Origin: Mucilaginibacter saanensis
Lineage (GTDB): Bacteria > Bacteroidota > Bacteroidia > Sphingobacteriales > Sphingobacteriaceae
Assembly: GCF_014200575.1 (NCBI RefSeq)
Contig: NZ_JACHBZ010000007.1
Coordinates: 62,001 to 126,000, forward strand
Direction: 5' to 3'
Length of the DNA stretch: 64,000 nucleotides
The notes beneath the pieces were generated by a model that had not been told where the DNA came from, made no database searches, and saw only the letters and a list, made by a program, of their open reading frames with translations. A program made the translations under genes and the position numbers. This document shows positions 34,069 to 42,781 of the stretch, one piece after another. Positions within the stretch are counted from its first letter, which is position 1; every line of letters starts with the position of its first letter.

Positions 34069-35141
34069 AAATAAGCTTTTTGATGGTTTTTTGAATGCTG
34101 AAATTCCGGGGCAAAGGACTTCTCCGGTATTTTTTGATCTTGCTTTTTGTTTTTTATACCTGCTGATCCCTGGATATAATTAACGGTTTGGCGCATACCC
34201 TCGGCAAAGGGCGTTATTTGATAACCCAGTTGAGTTACGGCTTTGTTGCTGCAATATTTCTGATCATATTTAAGGCGCTCCGCAAATTCAGGTAAAAACA
34301 TCGGTGATAGGCCCGTAAGCCGGGTCTTTAACCATTCGAGCCGGCTGTAAAGATCAATAACCGGTAGCGGCAGCCTGATCATGTTTAGCTGTTTGCCCGA
34401 TACCAGTTGCAGGGTTTCAAAAAAATCATTAAAACTAATATCGTGTCCACCTAAAATATAGCGTTCGCCGGTGATACCCAGGTTCATGGCAGCGATGTGG
34501 CCGTTAACCACATCATCTAAAAAAGCATAATTGGCTACTTGTTCGCCGTTGCCCGGTATAATGCGCCATTTGCCTTTTAAATAGCCAGATATCATTTTAC
34601 CAACGGTATTACTATCCGTTACCGGCCCCTCACCATACACCCTTGAGGGGTTTACGGTTACCACGTCCATTCCTTGTTTTACAAAATTGCGCACTTCCAG
34701 CTCGGCCAGGTATTTGGTGCGTTCATAGGCTATCGGGAAACCGGTTATGCGTGGGTCGTTTTCTGTGATGGGGTGTTTTATGGTTGGTCCCCACACCCCG
34801 CAGGTTGATGTATATACTACTTTGCGCACACCTGCCGCGCCCGCAATTTCAAGTACATTATGAGTGCCGTTAACGTTGGTTTCGTGGTAATCATCAGGGT
34901 TGCGGCACCATATTTTGGCCATGGCTGCAGTGTGGTAAACCTGTGTACAGCCCTGCATGGCCCTTGCCAGGCTTTGTTTATACAGGATATTGCCCAATAC
35001 GGGTTCAATGTTTTGATGTTTAATCAGATAAGGATGGCCGGTATTCCGGCATAAGGCTTTTACTTCATAACCTGCGGTGGCCAGCGCCAGGGTAAGCCGC
35101 CTGCCAATAAACCCGGTTGCTCCTGTAACTAATACTTTCAT
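34053..35141 (-). CDS. NAD-dependent epimerase/dehydratase (extended SDR)
   Basis: Extended SDR protein of 362 residues. N-terminal NAD(P)-binding motif VTGATGFIGRRL (GxxGxxG); active-site YERTK in FPIAYERTKYLAEL; the body contains SRVYGEGP. Closest in pattern to dihydroflavonol-4-reductase-like and hopanoid- or sterol-type SDRs (TSTCGVWGP). Ends 16 bp inside the SDR gene downstream, so the two are probably a redox pair in one operon. Substrate unknown. Confidence 0.9.
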   Translation of the reverse strand: MKVLVTGATGFIGRRLTLALATAGYEVKALCRNTGHPYLIKHQNIEPVLGNILYKQSLARAMQGCTQVYHTAAMAKIWCRNPDDYHETNVNGTHNVLEIAGAAGVRKVVYTSTCGVWGPTIKHPITENDPRITGFPIAYERTKYLAELEVRNFVKQGMDVVTVNPSRVYGEGPVTDSNTVGKMISGYLKGKWRIIPGNGEQVANYAFLDDVVNGHIAAMNLGITGERYILGGHDISFNDFFETLQLVSGKQLNMIRLPLPVIDLYSRLEWLKTRLTGLSPMFLPEFAERLKYDQKYCSNKAVTQLGYQITPFAEGMRQTVNYIQGSAGIKNKKQDQKIPEKSFAPEFQHSKNHQKAYLCSNN

Positions 35142-35322
35142 GCAGTTATTACAACGGATAGCATGCTTACCCCCACGCGGTATAAATATTTAATCATAGG
35201 CGAAATTGTGGTATCTGGTTATGTTGCACCGGTTATAAACAATTACCAGCCAGCGGCTATAGGTTTATTTGATAAAATAATTAAATTTGAAAAACAGCAT
35301 CTGTAGTAAACCATTATTCGCT

Positions 35323-35688
35323 ATGAACATGTACCCCGATTCCCACATGGGATTTTCTGATATGACTCCTGAAGAAATGGGCTTTTTGCAACAAGCCACA
35401 GCCGGGCTTAATGAGAATCAGAAGAAATACTTCTATATGATTTATAGCAGTAAACGGAAAAACTCCCAGGAGATTTTGATTTTTACTTTACTGGGATTTG
35501 TTTTTGTTGCAGGTATTCAACGTTTTGTTTTAGGCCAGATAGGCATGGGTATACTTTATTTTTTAACAGGCGGGTTTTGTTTTATAGGAACTATTGTTGA
35601 CCTGGTTAAAAATAAATCGCTCACTTTGGAGTATAATAAGAAGATGGCCTATGATAGTCATCGAATGGCCATGATGAGTAATCAATAA
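35323..35688 (+). CDS. TM2 domain membrane protein
   Basis: Protein of 121 residues. The TM2 domain spans about 50-100: helix ILIFTLLGFVFVAGIQRFVLG, short loop with GQIGMGILYFLTGG, then second helix FCFIGTIVDLV. I start at ATG 35323 (MNMYPDSHMG); a TAAATTTG -7-like sequence at 35282-35289 lies just upstream and overlaps any earlier TTG start. TM2 proteins have no defined activity, only membrane topology. Single gene. Confidence 0.8.
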   Translation: MNMYPDSHMGFSDMTPEEMGFLQQATAGLNENQKKYFYMIYSSKRKNSQEILIFTLLGFVFVAGIQRFVLGQIGMGILYFLTGGFCFIGTIVDLVKNKSLTLEYNKKMAYDSHRMAMMSNQ

Positions 35689-35725
35689 AAATGCACCATC
35701 CAAAGCTTTATACCCATATTTGTTC

Positions 35726-36823
35726 ATGAAATTAGCTGTACTTACTGCATACCTTGAAAGTTTGGCACCGTTGGTGTACCAGGAAGATTATGATAATGCA
35801 GGCCTTATTGTTGGTAACCCTGAGCAAGAAGTAACACAAGCCTTATTATCCCTTGACTGCACCGAAGCAGTAGTTGACGAGGCTATTGCCACAGGATGCC
35901 AGGTTATTATATCACATCACCCTATAGTTTTTAAGGGACTCAAAAAATTTAATGGCAAAACCTATGTGGAAAGAGTGGTAGAGAAAGCCATCCGCAACCA
36001 TATAGCCCTTTACGCCATACATACCAATCTGGATAACATTATGGGCGGTGTAAACCAGCGCATTTGTGACACCCTTGGAGTAAAGAATACCCGGATACTG
36101 GTACCCAAGCATAACGTGTTAAAAAAACTGGTGACCTTTGTGCCGGGCAGCCATGCAGATGAAGTACGGAACGCCTTATTTGCGGCCGGTGCGGGCAATA
36201 TTGGCAACTATAGCGAAGTAAGTTTTAATGCTGAAGGCACCGGAACCTTTAAAGGCGACGATACTACCAACCCTTATGTTGGCGAACCCGGTAAGCGCCA
36301 CCTGGAAAACGAGGTGCGTATAGAAACAATTTACCCGGCCAACCTGGAGAGTAAAATACTGATGGCGCTGATACTGGCCCATCCGTACGAAGAGGTGGCT
36401 TATGACCTGTTTAATTTAACCAACCAGCACCAGCAGGTTGGAGCAGGCATGATAGGGGAGTTGGAAATACCCCAGAATCAGGAGTCGTTTTTATTTCATG
36501 TAAAAGATAAGATGCGGACACACGTAATCAGGCATACGGCATTAATGGGTAAACCGGTAAAAAAAGTGGCCGTTTGCGGTGGCGCAGGTGGCTTTTTACT
36601 AAAACATGCCATTGCGGCAGGAGCTGACGTTTTTGTCACTGCAGATTACAAGTATCATGAGTTTTTTGATGCCGAAGGAAAAATAGTGATTGCAGATATC
36701 GGACACTTTGAGAGTGAACAATTTACGGCGCAATTATTGTATGAAATAATACGAAAAAAATTTCCTATCTTTGCCGTCCGTTTAACAGAAGTAAATACAA
36801 ACCCCGTCAAATATTTTATTTAA
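35726..36823 (+). CDS. Nif3-like dinuclear metal centre hexameric protein
   Basis: Protein of 365 residues of the NIF3/YbgI family (GTP cyclohydrolase 1 type 2-like), including the PII-like insert of larger members (between about 130 and 230). Metal ligands are visible as HH in IISHHPIVFKG, in IHTNLDNIMGG and as H and E in IGHFESEQF. ATG 35726 is preferred over a TTG two codons earlier. The stop TAA overlaps the ATG of the zinc-ribbon gene (TAATG), a co-translation arrangement that is conserved for this pair. Confidence 0.93.
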   Translation: MKLAVLTAYLESLAPLVYQEDYDNAGLIVGNPEQEVTQALLSLDCTEAVVDEAIATGCQVIISHHPIVFKGLKKFNGKTYVERVVEKAIRNHIALYAIHTNLDNIMGGVNQRICDTLGVKNTRILVPKHNVLKKLVTFVPGSHADEVRNALFAAGAGNIGNYSEVSFNAEGTGTFKGDDTTNPYVGEPGKRHLENEVRIETIYPANLESKILMALILAHPYEEVAYDLFNLTNQHQQVGAGMIGELEIPQNQESFLFHVKDKMRTHVIRHTALMGKPVKKVAVCGGAGGFLLKHAIAAGADVFVTADYKYHEFFDAEGKIVIADIGHFESEQFTAQLLYEIIRKKFPIFAVRLTEVNTNPVKYFI

Positions 36824-37566
36824 TGGAACAAACCGTAGAACAGAAGCTTAAAGCTTTATACGAACTACAAACCATCCACACCAAAATTGATAGGATTCGC
36901 CAGGTAAGAGGCGAGCTGCCAATGGAAGTTGCCGATCTGGAAGATGATGTTGCAGGTCTTGAAACCCGCATTCAAAAGATCAAAGCTGAGCTGGATGATG
37001 TAGAGGATGAAATAGTAACCCGCAAAAACCTGATTAAAGAAGCTCAGGCCAATATCAAAAAATACGAAGGTCAGCTTAACGAAGTTAAGAACAACCGTGA
37101 GTATGATGCCATATCAAAAGAAATTGAGATACAGGGATTAGATATACAGGTAAGTGAGAAAAAAATAAGAGAGTACGGTTTTGAGATCACTTCAAAAACC
37201 CAGATCTACGAAAAAGCACTTGCTGATCTGGAAGCACGTAAGAGCGATCTTGATGCTAAAAAGGATGAGTTAGGAACTATTACTGCCGAAACTGAAAAAG
37301 AAGAGAACGAGCTTACTTCACAGGCAGAAAAAGCAACCGGAAATATCGAAGAGCGTTTATTAACAGCTTACACCCGTTTGCGTCAAAACGCAAAGAATGG
37401 TTTAGCTGTAGTAACTATCCAGCGCGATTCATGTTCAGGATGTTTTAACCAGATCCCGCCTCAACGGCAGTCTGATATCCGTCAACGCAAAAAAATTATT
37501 GTTTGCGAGCATTGCGGCCGTATCCTGGTTGATGAGCAAATGGCTCTTGAAGCTGAAGAAGCATAA
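36823..37566 (+). CDS. C4-type zinc ribbon coiled-coil protein (DUF164 family)
   Basis: Protein of 247 residues. The first about 190 residues are a long coiled coil of charged heptads (IQKIKAELDDVEDEIVTRKN). The end is a C4 zinc ribbon: CSGCFNQIPPQ and VCEHCGRIL. The family occurs next to Nif3 in most Bacteroidota. Proposed roles include nucleic-acid binding; structural studies of homologues suggest links to translation or flagella, but the function is not established. Followed by a strong terminator. Confidence 0.9.
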   Translation: MEQTVEQKLKALYELQTIHTKIDRIRQVRGELPMEVADLEDDVAGLETRIQKIKAELDDVEDEIVTRKNLIKEAQANIKKYEGQLNEVKNNREYDAISKEIEIQGLDIQVSEKKIREYGFEITSKTQIYEKALADLEARKSDLDAKKDELGTITAETEKEENELTSQAEKATGNIEERLLTAYTRLRQNAKNGLAVVTIQRDSCSGCFNQIPPQRQSDIRQRKKIIVCEHCGRILVDEQMALEAEEA

Positions 37567-37587
37567 GTTTATTGCTTAAAATATTAG

Positions 37588-37614
37588 AAAAGGCGCCCGA
37601 AAGGCGCCTTTTTT
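37588..37614 (+). terminator. Terminator of the nif3-zinc ribbon operon
   Basis: AAAAGGCGCC-CGAAA-GGCGCCTTTT plus more Ts. Confidence 0.92.
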
Positions 37615-37680
37615 GTTGGTATGAACTGCACTTGTTCCATCGACGCCCTTTCGTAGGAGTAAAGTAATTGGTTTAAGCGT

Positions 37681-37729
37681 AGGTAGGGGTTTCTACGTTC
37701 GGTTTAAATAATTTTATAAACCCCTACCT
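37681..37729. repeat. 12-bp inverted repeat AGGTAGGGGTTT
   Basis: AGGTAGGGGTTT (37681-37692) and its perfect complement (37718-37729), spacer 25 nt, immediately followed by a small TTCCC/GGGAA hairpin. It is part of a gene-free 280-bp stretch and resembles other REP-type elements here. Confidence 0.65.
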
Positions 37730-37846
37730 TCCCTTCCTCAGGGAAGGAATCGCACTATCCCTCGTTTTTGACTACAGGTCGTCTGGCCAAACCTAATTTT
37801 ATTGATAACAATTATTTATCTTACCCATTCAAATCATAAAACAGAT

Positions 37847-38293
37847 ATGATGATAGGTATATTAAAAGACTTGTACCTCCGTGACCTGGGCAAGCTTAAA
37901 ACCGAAATTGAATTATACCGGGACGAGCAAAAGATATGGTATATTGAAAAAGAAATCGCTAACTCGGCTGGTAACCTGTGTTTGCACCTTGTTGGAAATT
38001 TGAATACTTACATTGGGGCTGTATTTGGAGAAACAGGGTATATCAGAAACCGCGACCTGGAATTTTCTGCGCGCAATATTCTGAAAGCAGAGTTGATAAG
38101 TGACATAGAAAAAACCATGTTAATGATCGCCTTTTCATTTGACGGGATGAACGATGGACAGTTGGAGCTGGAATACCCGCCGGCAGTACGCGAAGGAGGC
38201 ATAACTAATGGCTATTTTTTAATGCATTTAGCTATGCACCTGTCATATCACCTCGGTCAGATCAATTATCACCGACGGTTATTGGATAATTAA
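37847..38293 (+). CDS. DinB superfamily protein (DUF1572-like)
   Basis: Protein of 148 residues with the DinB four-helix pattern: LCLHLVGNLNTYIG in the second helix and LMHLAMHLSYHLGQINYHRRLL at the end, where the His residues would bind metal. Function unknown. The stop TAA shares its A with the following ATG (38293), so the DUF2809 gene is translationally coupled. Two adjacent ATGs (37847, 37850) are possible starts. Confidence 0.8.
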   Translation: MMIGILKDLYLRDLGKLKTEIELYRDEQKIWYIEKEIANSAGNLCLHLVGNLNTYIGAVFGETGYIRNRDLEFSARNILKAELISDIEKTMLMIAFSFDGMNDGQLELEYPPAVREGGITNGYFLMHLAMHLSYHLGQINYHRRLLDN

Positions 38294-38655
38294 TGAACAG
38301 GTTGAGGATTGTATACGGTAGCCTTATTGTTAGCACCATTATCGTAGGCCTGCTCTCCCGTCATTTTTCCTTTATTCCCTTATTTATTGGGGATATACTT
38401 TGGGCGCTGATGGTTTACTTTATTGTGCGGTTTTTGTTTATTGGTAAGCCAGTAAAGTTTATAGTGATAGGCAGCCTGCTGTTTTGTTACGGCATAGAGT
38501 TTAGCCAACTCTATAAAGCAACGTGGATAAACGAGTTAAGACACACGCTTTTTGGTCACCTGGTTTTAGGCGAGGGGTTTTTATGGAGTGATTTGCTCTG
38601 TTATACTGTTGGCGTGGCAATAGGTGTCTGGATGGATCGATGTCTGAATAAGTAG
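38293..38655 (+). CDS. DUF2809 membrane protein
   Basis: Protein of 120 residues with four hydrophobic helices and the family motif FSFIPLFIGDILWALMVYF near the start and GIEFSQLYKATWINELRHT in the middle. Family DUF2809, unknown function. The final 155 bp are covered on the other strand by the tail of the PIN toxin frame, so the two genes converge and overlap. Confidence 0.85.
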   Translation: MNRLRIVYGSLIVSTIIVGLLSRHFSFIPLFIGDILWALMVYFIVRFLFIGKPVKFIVIGSLLFCYGIEFSQLYKATWINELRHTLFGHLVLGEGFLWSDLLCYTVGVAIGVWMDRCLNK

Positions 38656-39070
38656 CTAAACCAATAAAAATGTTTCTGACCCATAAAGATAAGGAGTTGT
38701 TAAACGGAGGGTATTTGCTTTCGTAAGCAACCAACTTTAGTTTGGTTATGCTTCTGAATTGTTTGTCGGCTGTTATTAATGGTAAATCAAAAGCCAGGGC
38801 TGTTGCGGCAACAATAGCATCTGCGAGTTTTAAGTTATGGCGCTTTCTTATCTCAACGTATTTTTCTTTTAGGCGATTGGTCATATTAATTATTGAGCAA
38901 TCATTGAGCAAATTATGAATTTGCTTCTCTTCCTGCTCAGATATATTCTTGAACCCTAGTAATTCTAATTCGGTTATGAAAGATATATAGATATTTTTGC
39001 CCTGTAGTATTTCTAAAATGATATCGTTACCGGCAAGAAGATACAGTAGTATATTTGTATCAACTAACAT
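38501..39070 (-). CDS. PIN domain ribonuclease toxin (VapC-like) with antisense C-terminal extension
   Basis: Residues 1-125 are a PIN domain, the RNase toxin of type II toxin-antitoxin systems. Acidic active-site residues are in LVDTNILLYLL, ITELELLGF, KLADAIVAATA and ITADKQF, all present. The domain ends around PPFNN; the frame then continues some 65 residues through the intergenic region and antisense to the DUF2809 gene before a stop at 38501. The tail has no family resemblance. ATG 39070 (MLVDTN) is preferred; 39085 is also possible. The antitoxin gene overlaps the start by 11 bp. Confidence 0.85.
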   Translation of the reverse strand: MLVDTNILLYLLAGNDIILEILQGKNIYISFITELELLGFKNISEQEEKQIHNLLNDCSIINMTNRLKEKYVEIRKRHNLKLADAIVAATALAFDLPLITADKQFRSITKLKLVAYESKYPPFNNSLSLWVRNIFIGLATYSDIDPSRHLLPRQQYNRANHSIKTPRLKPGDQKACVLTRLSTLLYRVG

Positions 39071-39245
39071 CTCTTTCCCACTCATCTCTTAATTTAATTT
39101 GGATAATTAAAGGATCTTCTTTGAGTGGGATTTTTCCATTATATTTTTCGGCGTTAAAACCAATAGACGTTTTTTTTTGACATAGTGCTTTTTCAATAGC
39201 TTCTATATCCTTTTTTGTAGCGCCTTTTTTTAATACTAAAACCAT
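39060..39245 (-). CDS. Putative antitoxin of the VapC-like toxin
   Basis: Protein of 61 residues: Lys-rich N-terminus (LKKGATKKDIEAIEKAL) followed by LKEDPLIIQIKLRDEWER, a length and layout seen in antitoxins paired with PIN proteins in Bacteroidota. It starts upstream of the toxin and overlaps it. No AbrB or RHH DNA-binding fold is evident to me, so I name the role only from the pair. Confidence 0.75.
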   Translation of the reverse strand: MVLVLKKGATKKDIEAIEKALCQKKTSIGFNAEKYNGKIPLKEDPLIIQIKLRDEWERDVS

Positions 39246-39297
39246 AGTGATCCTTTCATAACAAATTTAAGTAAAATAATACCATTCATCAACCTTC

Positions 39298-40368
39298 TCA
39301 AAACATGCTCGTCTGCTTGCCTTTTCTGGGCACAAACAAGCTATAATCATATTCAGGCATCTGCCGACCGGCCATAAAGCGATTACAAGCCATCCGGAAC
39401 ATCTGGTGTATGGATTCGGCCACTTTACCCTCGCCACTCATACGGCGACCGAAATCGCTGTCGTTCAGGTTGCCATCATGGCAGGCGCGTATCATGTTTA
39501 ATACCTTATCGGCACGGTCGGGAAAAGCCTTGTATATCCAATCGCTAAAAATATCGGCAACGCTTCCGTTTAGGCGTACAATAGTAAAACCAGCAGCCAA
39601 CGCGCCCCGGTCGGCAGCGGCTTTGATGATGTTGGGGACCTCATTGCTGTTAAGGCCCGGAATAATGGGCGCGGCCATCACTCTCACAGGGATACCTTTT
39701 TCTGATAGTTTTTGTACTACGGCCAGCCTGCCTGTTGCGGTTACGGTTCGGGGCTCCAGCTTTTGGCGCAGCTGCTCATTTAACGAGGTGATGGATACGT
39801 TTACGTGCAGCAGATTCATGGCCGCCAGTTCGGTAAGGATGTCCATATCGCGCAGGATCACGTTATTTTTGGTGATGATGCTAACCGGGTGCCTGTATTT
39901 CAGGAAAACCTGCAACAGGTTCCGGGTAATCTGCAGGCGGCGCTCAATGGGCTGGTAACAATCGGTATTGCCTGATAGTAAAATGCATACGGGCTGGTAG
40001 TTTTTTTTATTAAAGTATTGCTCCAACAATTCAGGAGCGTTGCGCTTAATGATAATTTTCCGTTCAAAATCAAGGCCGGCGCTAAAGCCGTAATACTCAT
40101 GCGTATTACGGGCATAACAATAAATGCAGCCGTGTTCGCAACCCTGGTAAGGGTTTATGGAGCGCATGTGGCTCAGATCAGGACTGTTTGATTCGCTTAC
40201 TATTTTTTTAGGCGTTTCTTCAAAAAGCTGTGTGGCGGAGTTTTCCAAAAGGGGTTCGTCCAGGCCCTCCATATGCTCTGCTACGTATTTGTTTTTTAAA
40301 AACTTGTTATGGGTATTCAGCTGCGCTCCCCGGCCCTTAAAAAAGTCAGGATTGTCTTGATGTAACAT
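39298..40368 (-). CDS. PA0069 family radical SAM protein
   Basis: Iron-sulfur enzyme of 356 residues. The 4Fe-4S cluster motif is C77-x3-C81-x2-C84 in YQGCEHGCIYCYAR, and the following NTHEYYGFSAGLDFERKI is the PA0069/SplB-like signature. SAM-binding barrel strands follow (ILLSGNTDCYQPIERR, VSIITKNNVILRD). Family function is uncharacterised; it is related to spore photoproduct lyases. Its promoter region contains a palindrome (40376-40400) 8 bp before the ATG. Confidence 0.93.
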   Translation of the reverse strand: MLHQDNPDFFKGRGAQLNTHNKFLKNKYVAEHMEGLDEPLLENSATQLFEETPKKIVSESNSPDLSHMRSINPYQGCEHGCIYCYARNTHEYYGFSAGLDFERKIIIKRNAPELLEQYFNKKNYQPVCILLSGNTDCYQPIERRLQITRNLLQVFLKYRHPVSIITKNNVILRDMDILTELAAMNLLHVNVSITSLNEQLRQKLEPRTVTATGRLAVVQKLSEKGIPVRVMAAPIIPGLNSNEVPNIIKAAADRGALAAGFTIVRLNGSVADIFSDWIYKAFPDRADKVLNMIRACHDGNLNDSDFGRRMSGEGKVAESIHQMFRMACNRFMAGRQMPEYDYSLFVPRKGKQTSMF

Positions 40369-40375
40369 GAAGACA

Positions 40376-40400
40376 AATTTGCTAATATATTTAGCAAATT
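40376..40400. promoter_or_regulatory. Perfect 10-bp palindrome between the response-regulator and radical SAM genes
   Basis: AATTTGCTAA, TATAT, TTAGCAAATT. It overlaps the response-regulator stop region and ends 8 bp before the radical SAM ATG. There is no flanking T-run, so it may be an operator for the radical SAM gene or a weak terminator for the regulator. Confidence 0.45.
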
Positions 40401-41043
40401 ACAAATCAATCAGCTTGTTTTTTATACTATATAAAACCAGGCCAACACGGCTCTTGATCTGCAGCTTTTCAAAAAGCTGGTCGCGATAGCTATCAACGGT
40501 GCGCACACTGATGCACATGGTGTCGGCAATTTCCTTGTAGGTGAGTTCGGTACCCGTCAGGCGCAAAAACTCAATTTCGCGCGGATTTAACTTTACCAGT
40601 GCCGCCTTATCGTTATTAAAATTATTGAGCAAATGGCGGGTAACAAAATCAGGGTAGTAGAGATCGCCTTCGGCTACCTTGATTAAGGCAGCTTCAAACT
40701 CATGAGGTTCGGCATCCTTTAACAAATAGCCTTTTACACCCATTTTAACCATGGTGAGTACCTTTTCTGCATCCTCAAACATGGATAAAATAATGGTACG
40801 GATAGAGGGTTGAAATTTTTTGAGCCACTGCGCGGTTGATATGCCATCCATTACCGGCATGTTGATATCCAATAAAACAATGTCAGGTACCAGGCCTGAG
40901 TTTATTTTTTCAATAAGTTCTTTACCATGTGCGGCTTCAAAAATGATATTGTAGCGGTTAAAACTCCCCACCAATGACGCAATTCCGCTTCTGAAAAGGC
41001 GGTGATCATCAACCAGGGCTATTTGAATAGGTTCCGTTAACAT
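40399..41043 (-). CDS. NarL/LuxR family response regulator
   Basis: Protein of 214 residues. Receiver domain with the acidic pair in IALVDDHRLF, phospho-acceptor D59 in IVLLDINMPVMDG and the switch Lys in GYLLKDAEP. The C-terminal LuxR HTH is LTYKEIADTMCISVRTVDSY. Start ATG 41043 gives the family N-terminus MLTEPIQIALVDDH. It overlaps the sensor kinase gene by 35 bp and is the cognate regulator. Confidence 0.95.
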   Translation of the reverse strand: MLTEPIQIALVDDHRLFRSGIASLVGSFNRYNIIFEAAHGKELIEKINSGLVPDIVLLDINMPVMDGISTAQWLKKFQPSIRTIILSMFEDAEKVLTMVKMGVKGYLLKDAEPHEFEAALIKVAEGDLYYPDFVTRHLLNNFNNDKAALVKLNPREIEFLRLTGTELTYKEIADTMCISVRTVDSYRDQLFEKLQIKSRVGLVLYSIKNKLIDL

Positions 41044-41839
41044 AAGTTTCTTGTACGAGAGGATTGAGCGATAGGTTAATACTGCAGCCATTACCCGGCG
41101 AACTGTTAATGGCTGCATCTGCACCAATTAACGCTGCTCTGTTTATAATGTTGCGTAAACCAGAACCGCTTTTATCATTAAGCAATTGGGGCTGAAACCC
41201 TACGCCATCGTCCTCGATGGTCAAATTAAACATTTGTGCCTTATAATACAAACTGATTTTAAGGTTAGCGGCCCGCGCGTGCTTTAACGCATTGTTTAAT
41301 GCCTCCTGAAATATCCGGAATAAAACCAGTTCGCGTTGTTCATCAAGGCTGTACGTGTCGCCATCAACGGTAAGTTCTAAATTCATTATGCCACTACGGT
41401 TTATACGGTCAACCTCCATTTCTAAGGTTTTTACTAAACCAATGGCACTGATGTGTTCAAAGCTTAAGCTTTTGGACAGGTTACGCAAATCATTAATAGA
41501 TTGAGAAATGAGCTCCCGGTTATCATTTATTTTTACCTGCTCGTTTGCGTCAAGCGTTTTACCCAGTACGCTAAGATTAAGTTTAACAAACGATAATACC
41601 TGGGTTACATTATCATGAAGTTCGCGGCTTACATAGTTAAGCGTTTCTTCCTGTATCTCCATCCTGGTTTTCAACAACTCTTGTTGAAAGGACGATTTCA
41701 GATGCTCTTTTTCGAGCAGGTTTTTGTTTTGCTTTTTCTGATAAACCAGCAAAAAGCTAACAATAAATACGCCAAGCAACATTAACATGGCCGTACCTGC
41801 AATTAATATCAGGATAACTTGTTCGTCCTTGAAAAGCAT
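41009..41839 (-). CDS. NarL-type sensor histidine kinase (HisKA_3)
   Basis: Protein of 276 residues with one N-terminal membrane helix (about 8-32) and no extracellular sensor domain to speak of. HisKA_3 motif SRELHDNVTQVLSF with H75, ATP-binding motifs IEDDGVGFQPQ and GSGLRNIINRAALIG. The small size suggests that sensing is done by a partner, likely the membrane protein encoded upstream. Start ATG 41839 lies inside the 3' end of a truncated copy of that membrane protein (41809-41994). Confidence 0.93.
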   Translation of the reverse strand: MLFKDEQVILILIAGTAMLMLLGVFIVSFLLVYQKKQNKNLLEKEHLKSSFQQELLKTRMEIQEETLNYVSRELHDNVTQVLSFVKLNLSVLGKTLDANEQVKINDNRELISQSINDLRNLSKSLSFEHISAIGLVKTLEMEVDRINRSGIMNLELTVDGDTYSLDEQRELVLFRIFQEALNNALKHARAANLKISLYYKAQMFNLTIEDDGVGFQPQLLNDKSGSGLRNIINRAALIGADAAINSSPGNGCSINLSLNPLVQETYVNGTYSNSPG

Positions 41840-41994
41840 AAAAATGAAACAGCTAAAAATGAGTACACAACCAAACTTGCCAGGTAACAAATTACACGGG
41901 CTACAAAATAAAAATGATAGTTTTTTACATACAACATGTAACTAAAAAAGGCGTAGTATAAAAAATTTATCAATGAGTAAAACGGTAGCCCCAC
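41809..41994 (-). pseudogene. Truncated duplicate of the upstream membrane protein gene
   Basis: A frame of about 61 residues whose product aligns end to end with the last 60 residues of the protein at 42031-42678: FLYYAFFSYMLYVKNYHFYF against FFYYATFSYMIYRNNYHFYI, and FLCFSRTNKL against FICFARAKKA. The duplicated DNA also keeps similar positions of repeated codons. It has no good start (a GTG at 41994) and lacks helices 1 to 5, so it is either a remnant of tandem duplication or a small helix-pair protein. It overlaps the kinase start by 31 bp. Confidence 0.7.
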
Positions 41995-42030
41995 GCTAAC
42001 CGACTGTAAATATAAATGCTAAAAATGGTA

Positions 42031-42678
42031 TTAAAGGGCTTTCTTAGCCCTGGCAAAACATATAAAGGCAAAAGTTAAAAGCGAATTAAAGATAAGAGAT
42101 GATATACTGGGGAGCACTTTGGCCAAAATATAAAAATGATAGTTGTTGCGATATATCATATAACTAAAAGTGGCATAATAAAAAAAGCATCCTAAAGAGG
42201 TGAAAAGTATACCTGTAGCTACTAAAAATGGCGGGTGGGTGATGAGATTCAAGTTTTCATCATCATCGTTAAACAGGCTGTAAAAATAGATGCAGACCAA
42301 TACTACCAGAATACTGTTTTGTATGAGCATGGCTATAGTGGCTAATTTCCAGAATCCTTGTATAAAAACAATGTCAATTAATGAAAGTAGCGCCCCTGCA
42401 AGTGTTACCATGTAAACCCTGTTTCTGTAGGCTTTTTTCTTATGAAGCGATGCTATAAATAAGCCGTATAATGTTAGTTCTAATATACCTTCAAGATTAT
42501 TGCACCACGCATTAGAGTTATGCAGTAACATCCAGTTATACATGTTAACAAACTCATAAATAACAACAAATATTAAAAATGGAAGAAACCATTTAAAATT
42601 CTTATCCATGTACTTATATGCATAAATACAGCTTGTTAGGGCAAGCAGATCAAATGAAAAATAAATATAATCTGACAT
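42031..42678 (-). CDS. Polytopic membrane protein, unrecognised, linked to a two-component system
   Basis: Protein of 215 residues with about seven hydrophobic helices, short loops and few charged residues (for example KWFLPFLIFVVIYEFVNMY near residue 29). No family recognised; it resembles 7TM sensory membrane domains in Bacteroidota. Genes downstream on the same strand are a partial copy of it, a sensor kinase with almost no sensor domain, and a response regulator, which suggests that this protein is the signal receiver. A gene for a 120-residue soluble protein precedes it by about 100 bp. Confidence 0.75.
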   Translation of the reverse strand: MSDYIYFSFDLLALTSCIYAYKYMDKNFKWFLPFLIFVVIYEFVNMYNWMLLHNSNAWCNNLEGILELTLYGLFIASLHKKKAYRNRVYMVTLAGALLSLIDIVFIQGFWKLATIAMLIQNSILVVLVCIYFYSLFNDDDENLNLITHPPFLVATGILFTSLGCFFYYATFSYMIYRNNYHFYILAKVLPSISSLIFNSLLTFAFICFARAKKAL

Positions 42679-42781
42679 GAGCAGTGTTCAAGATCAAAGA
42701 TAAATGCTAAAATAGATTTTCTATTTAGCATTTATCTATTTTACTGCTGGTGATCGAATTTTTAATAATCAAAAAAAGCGA

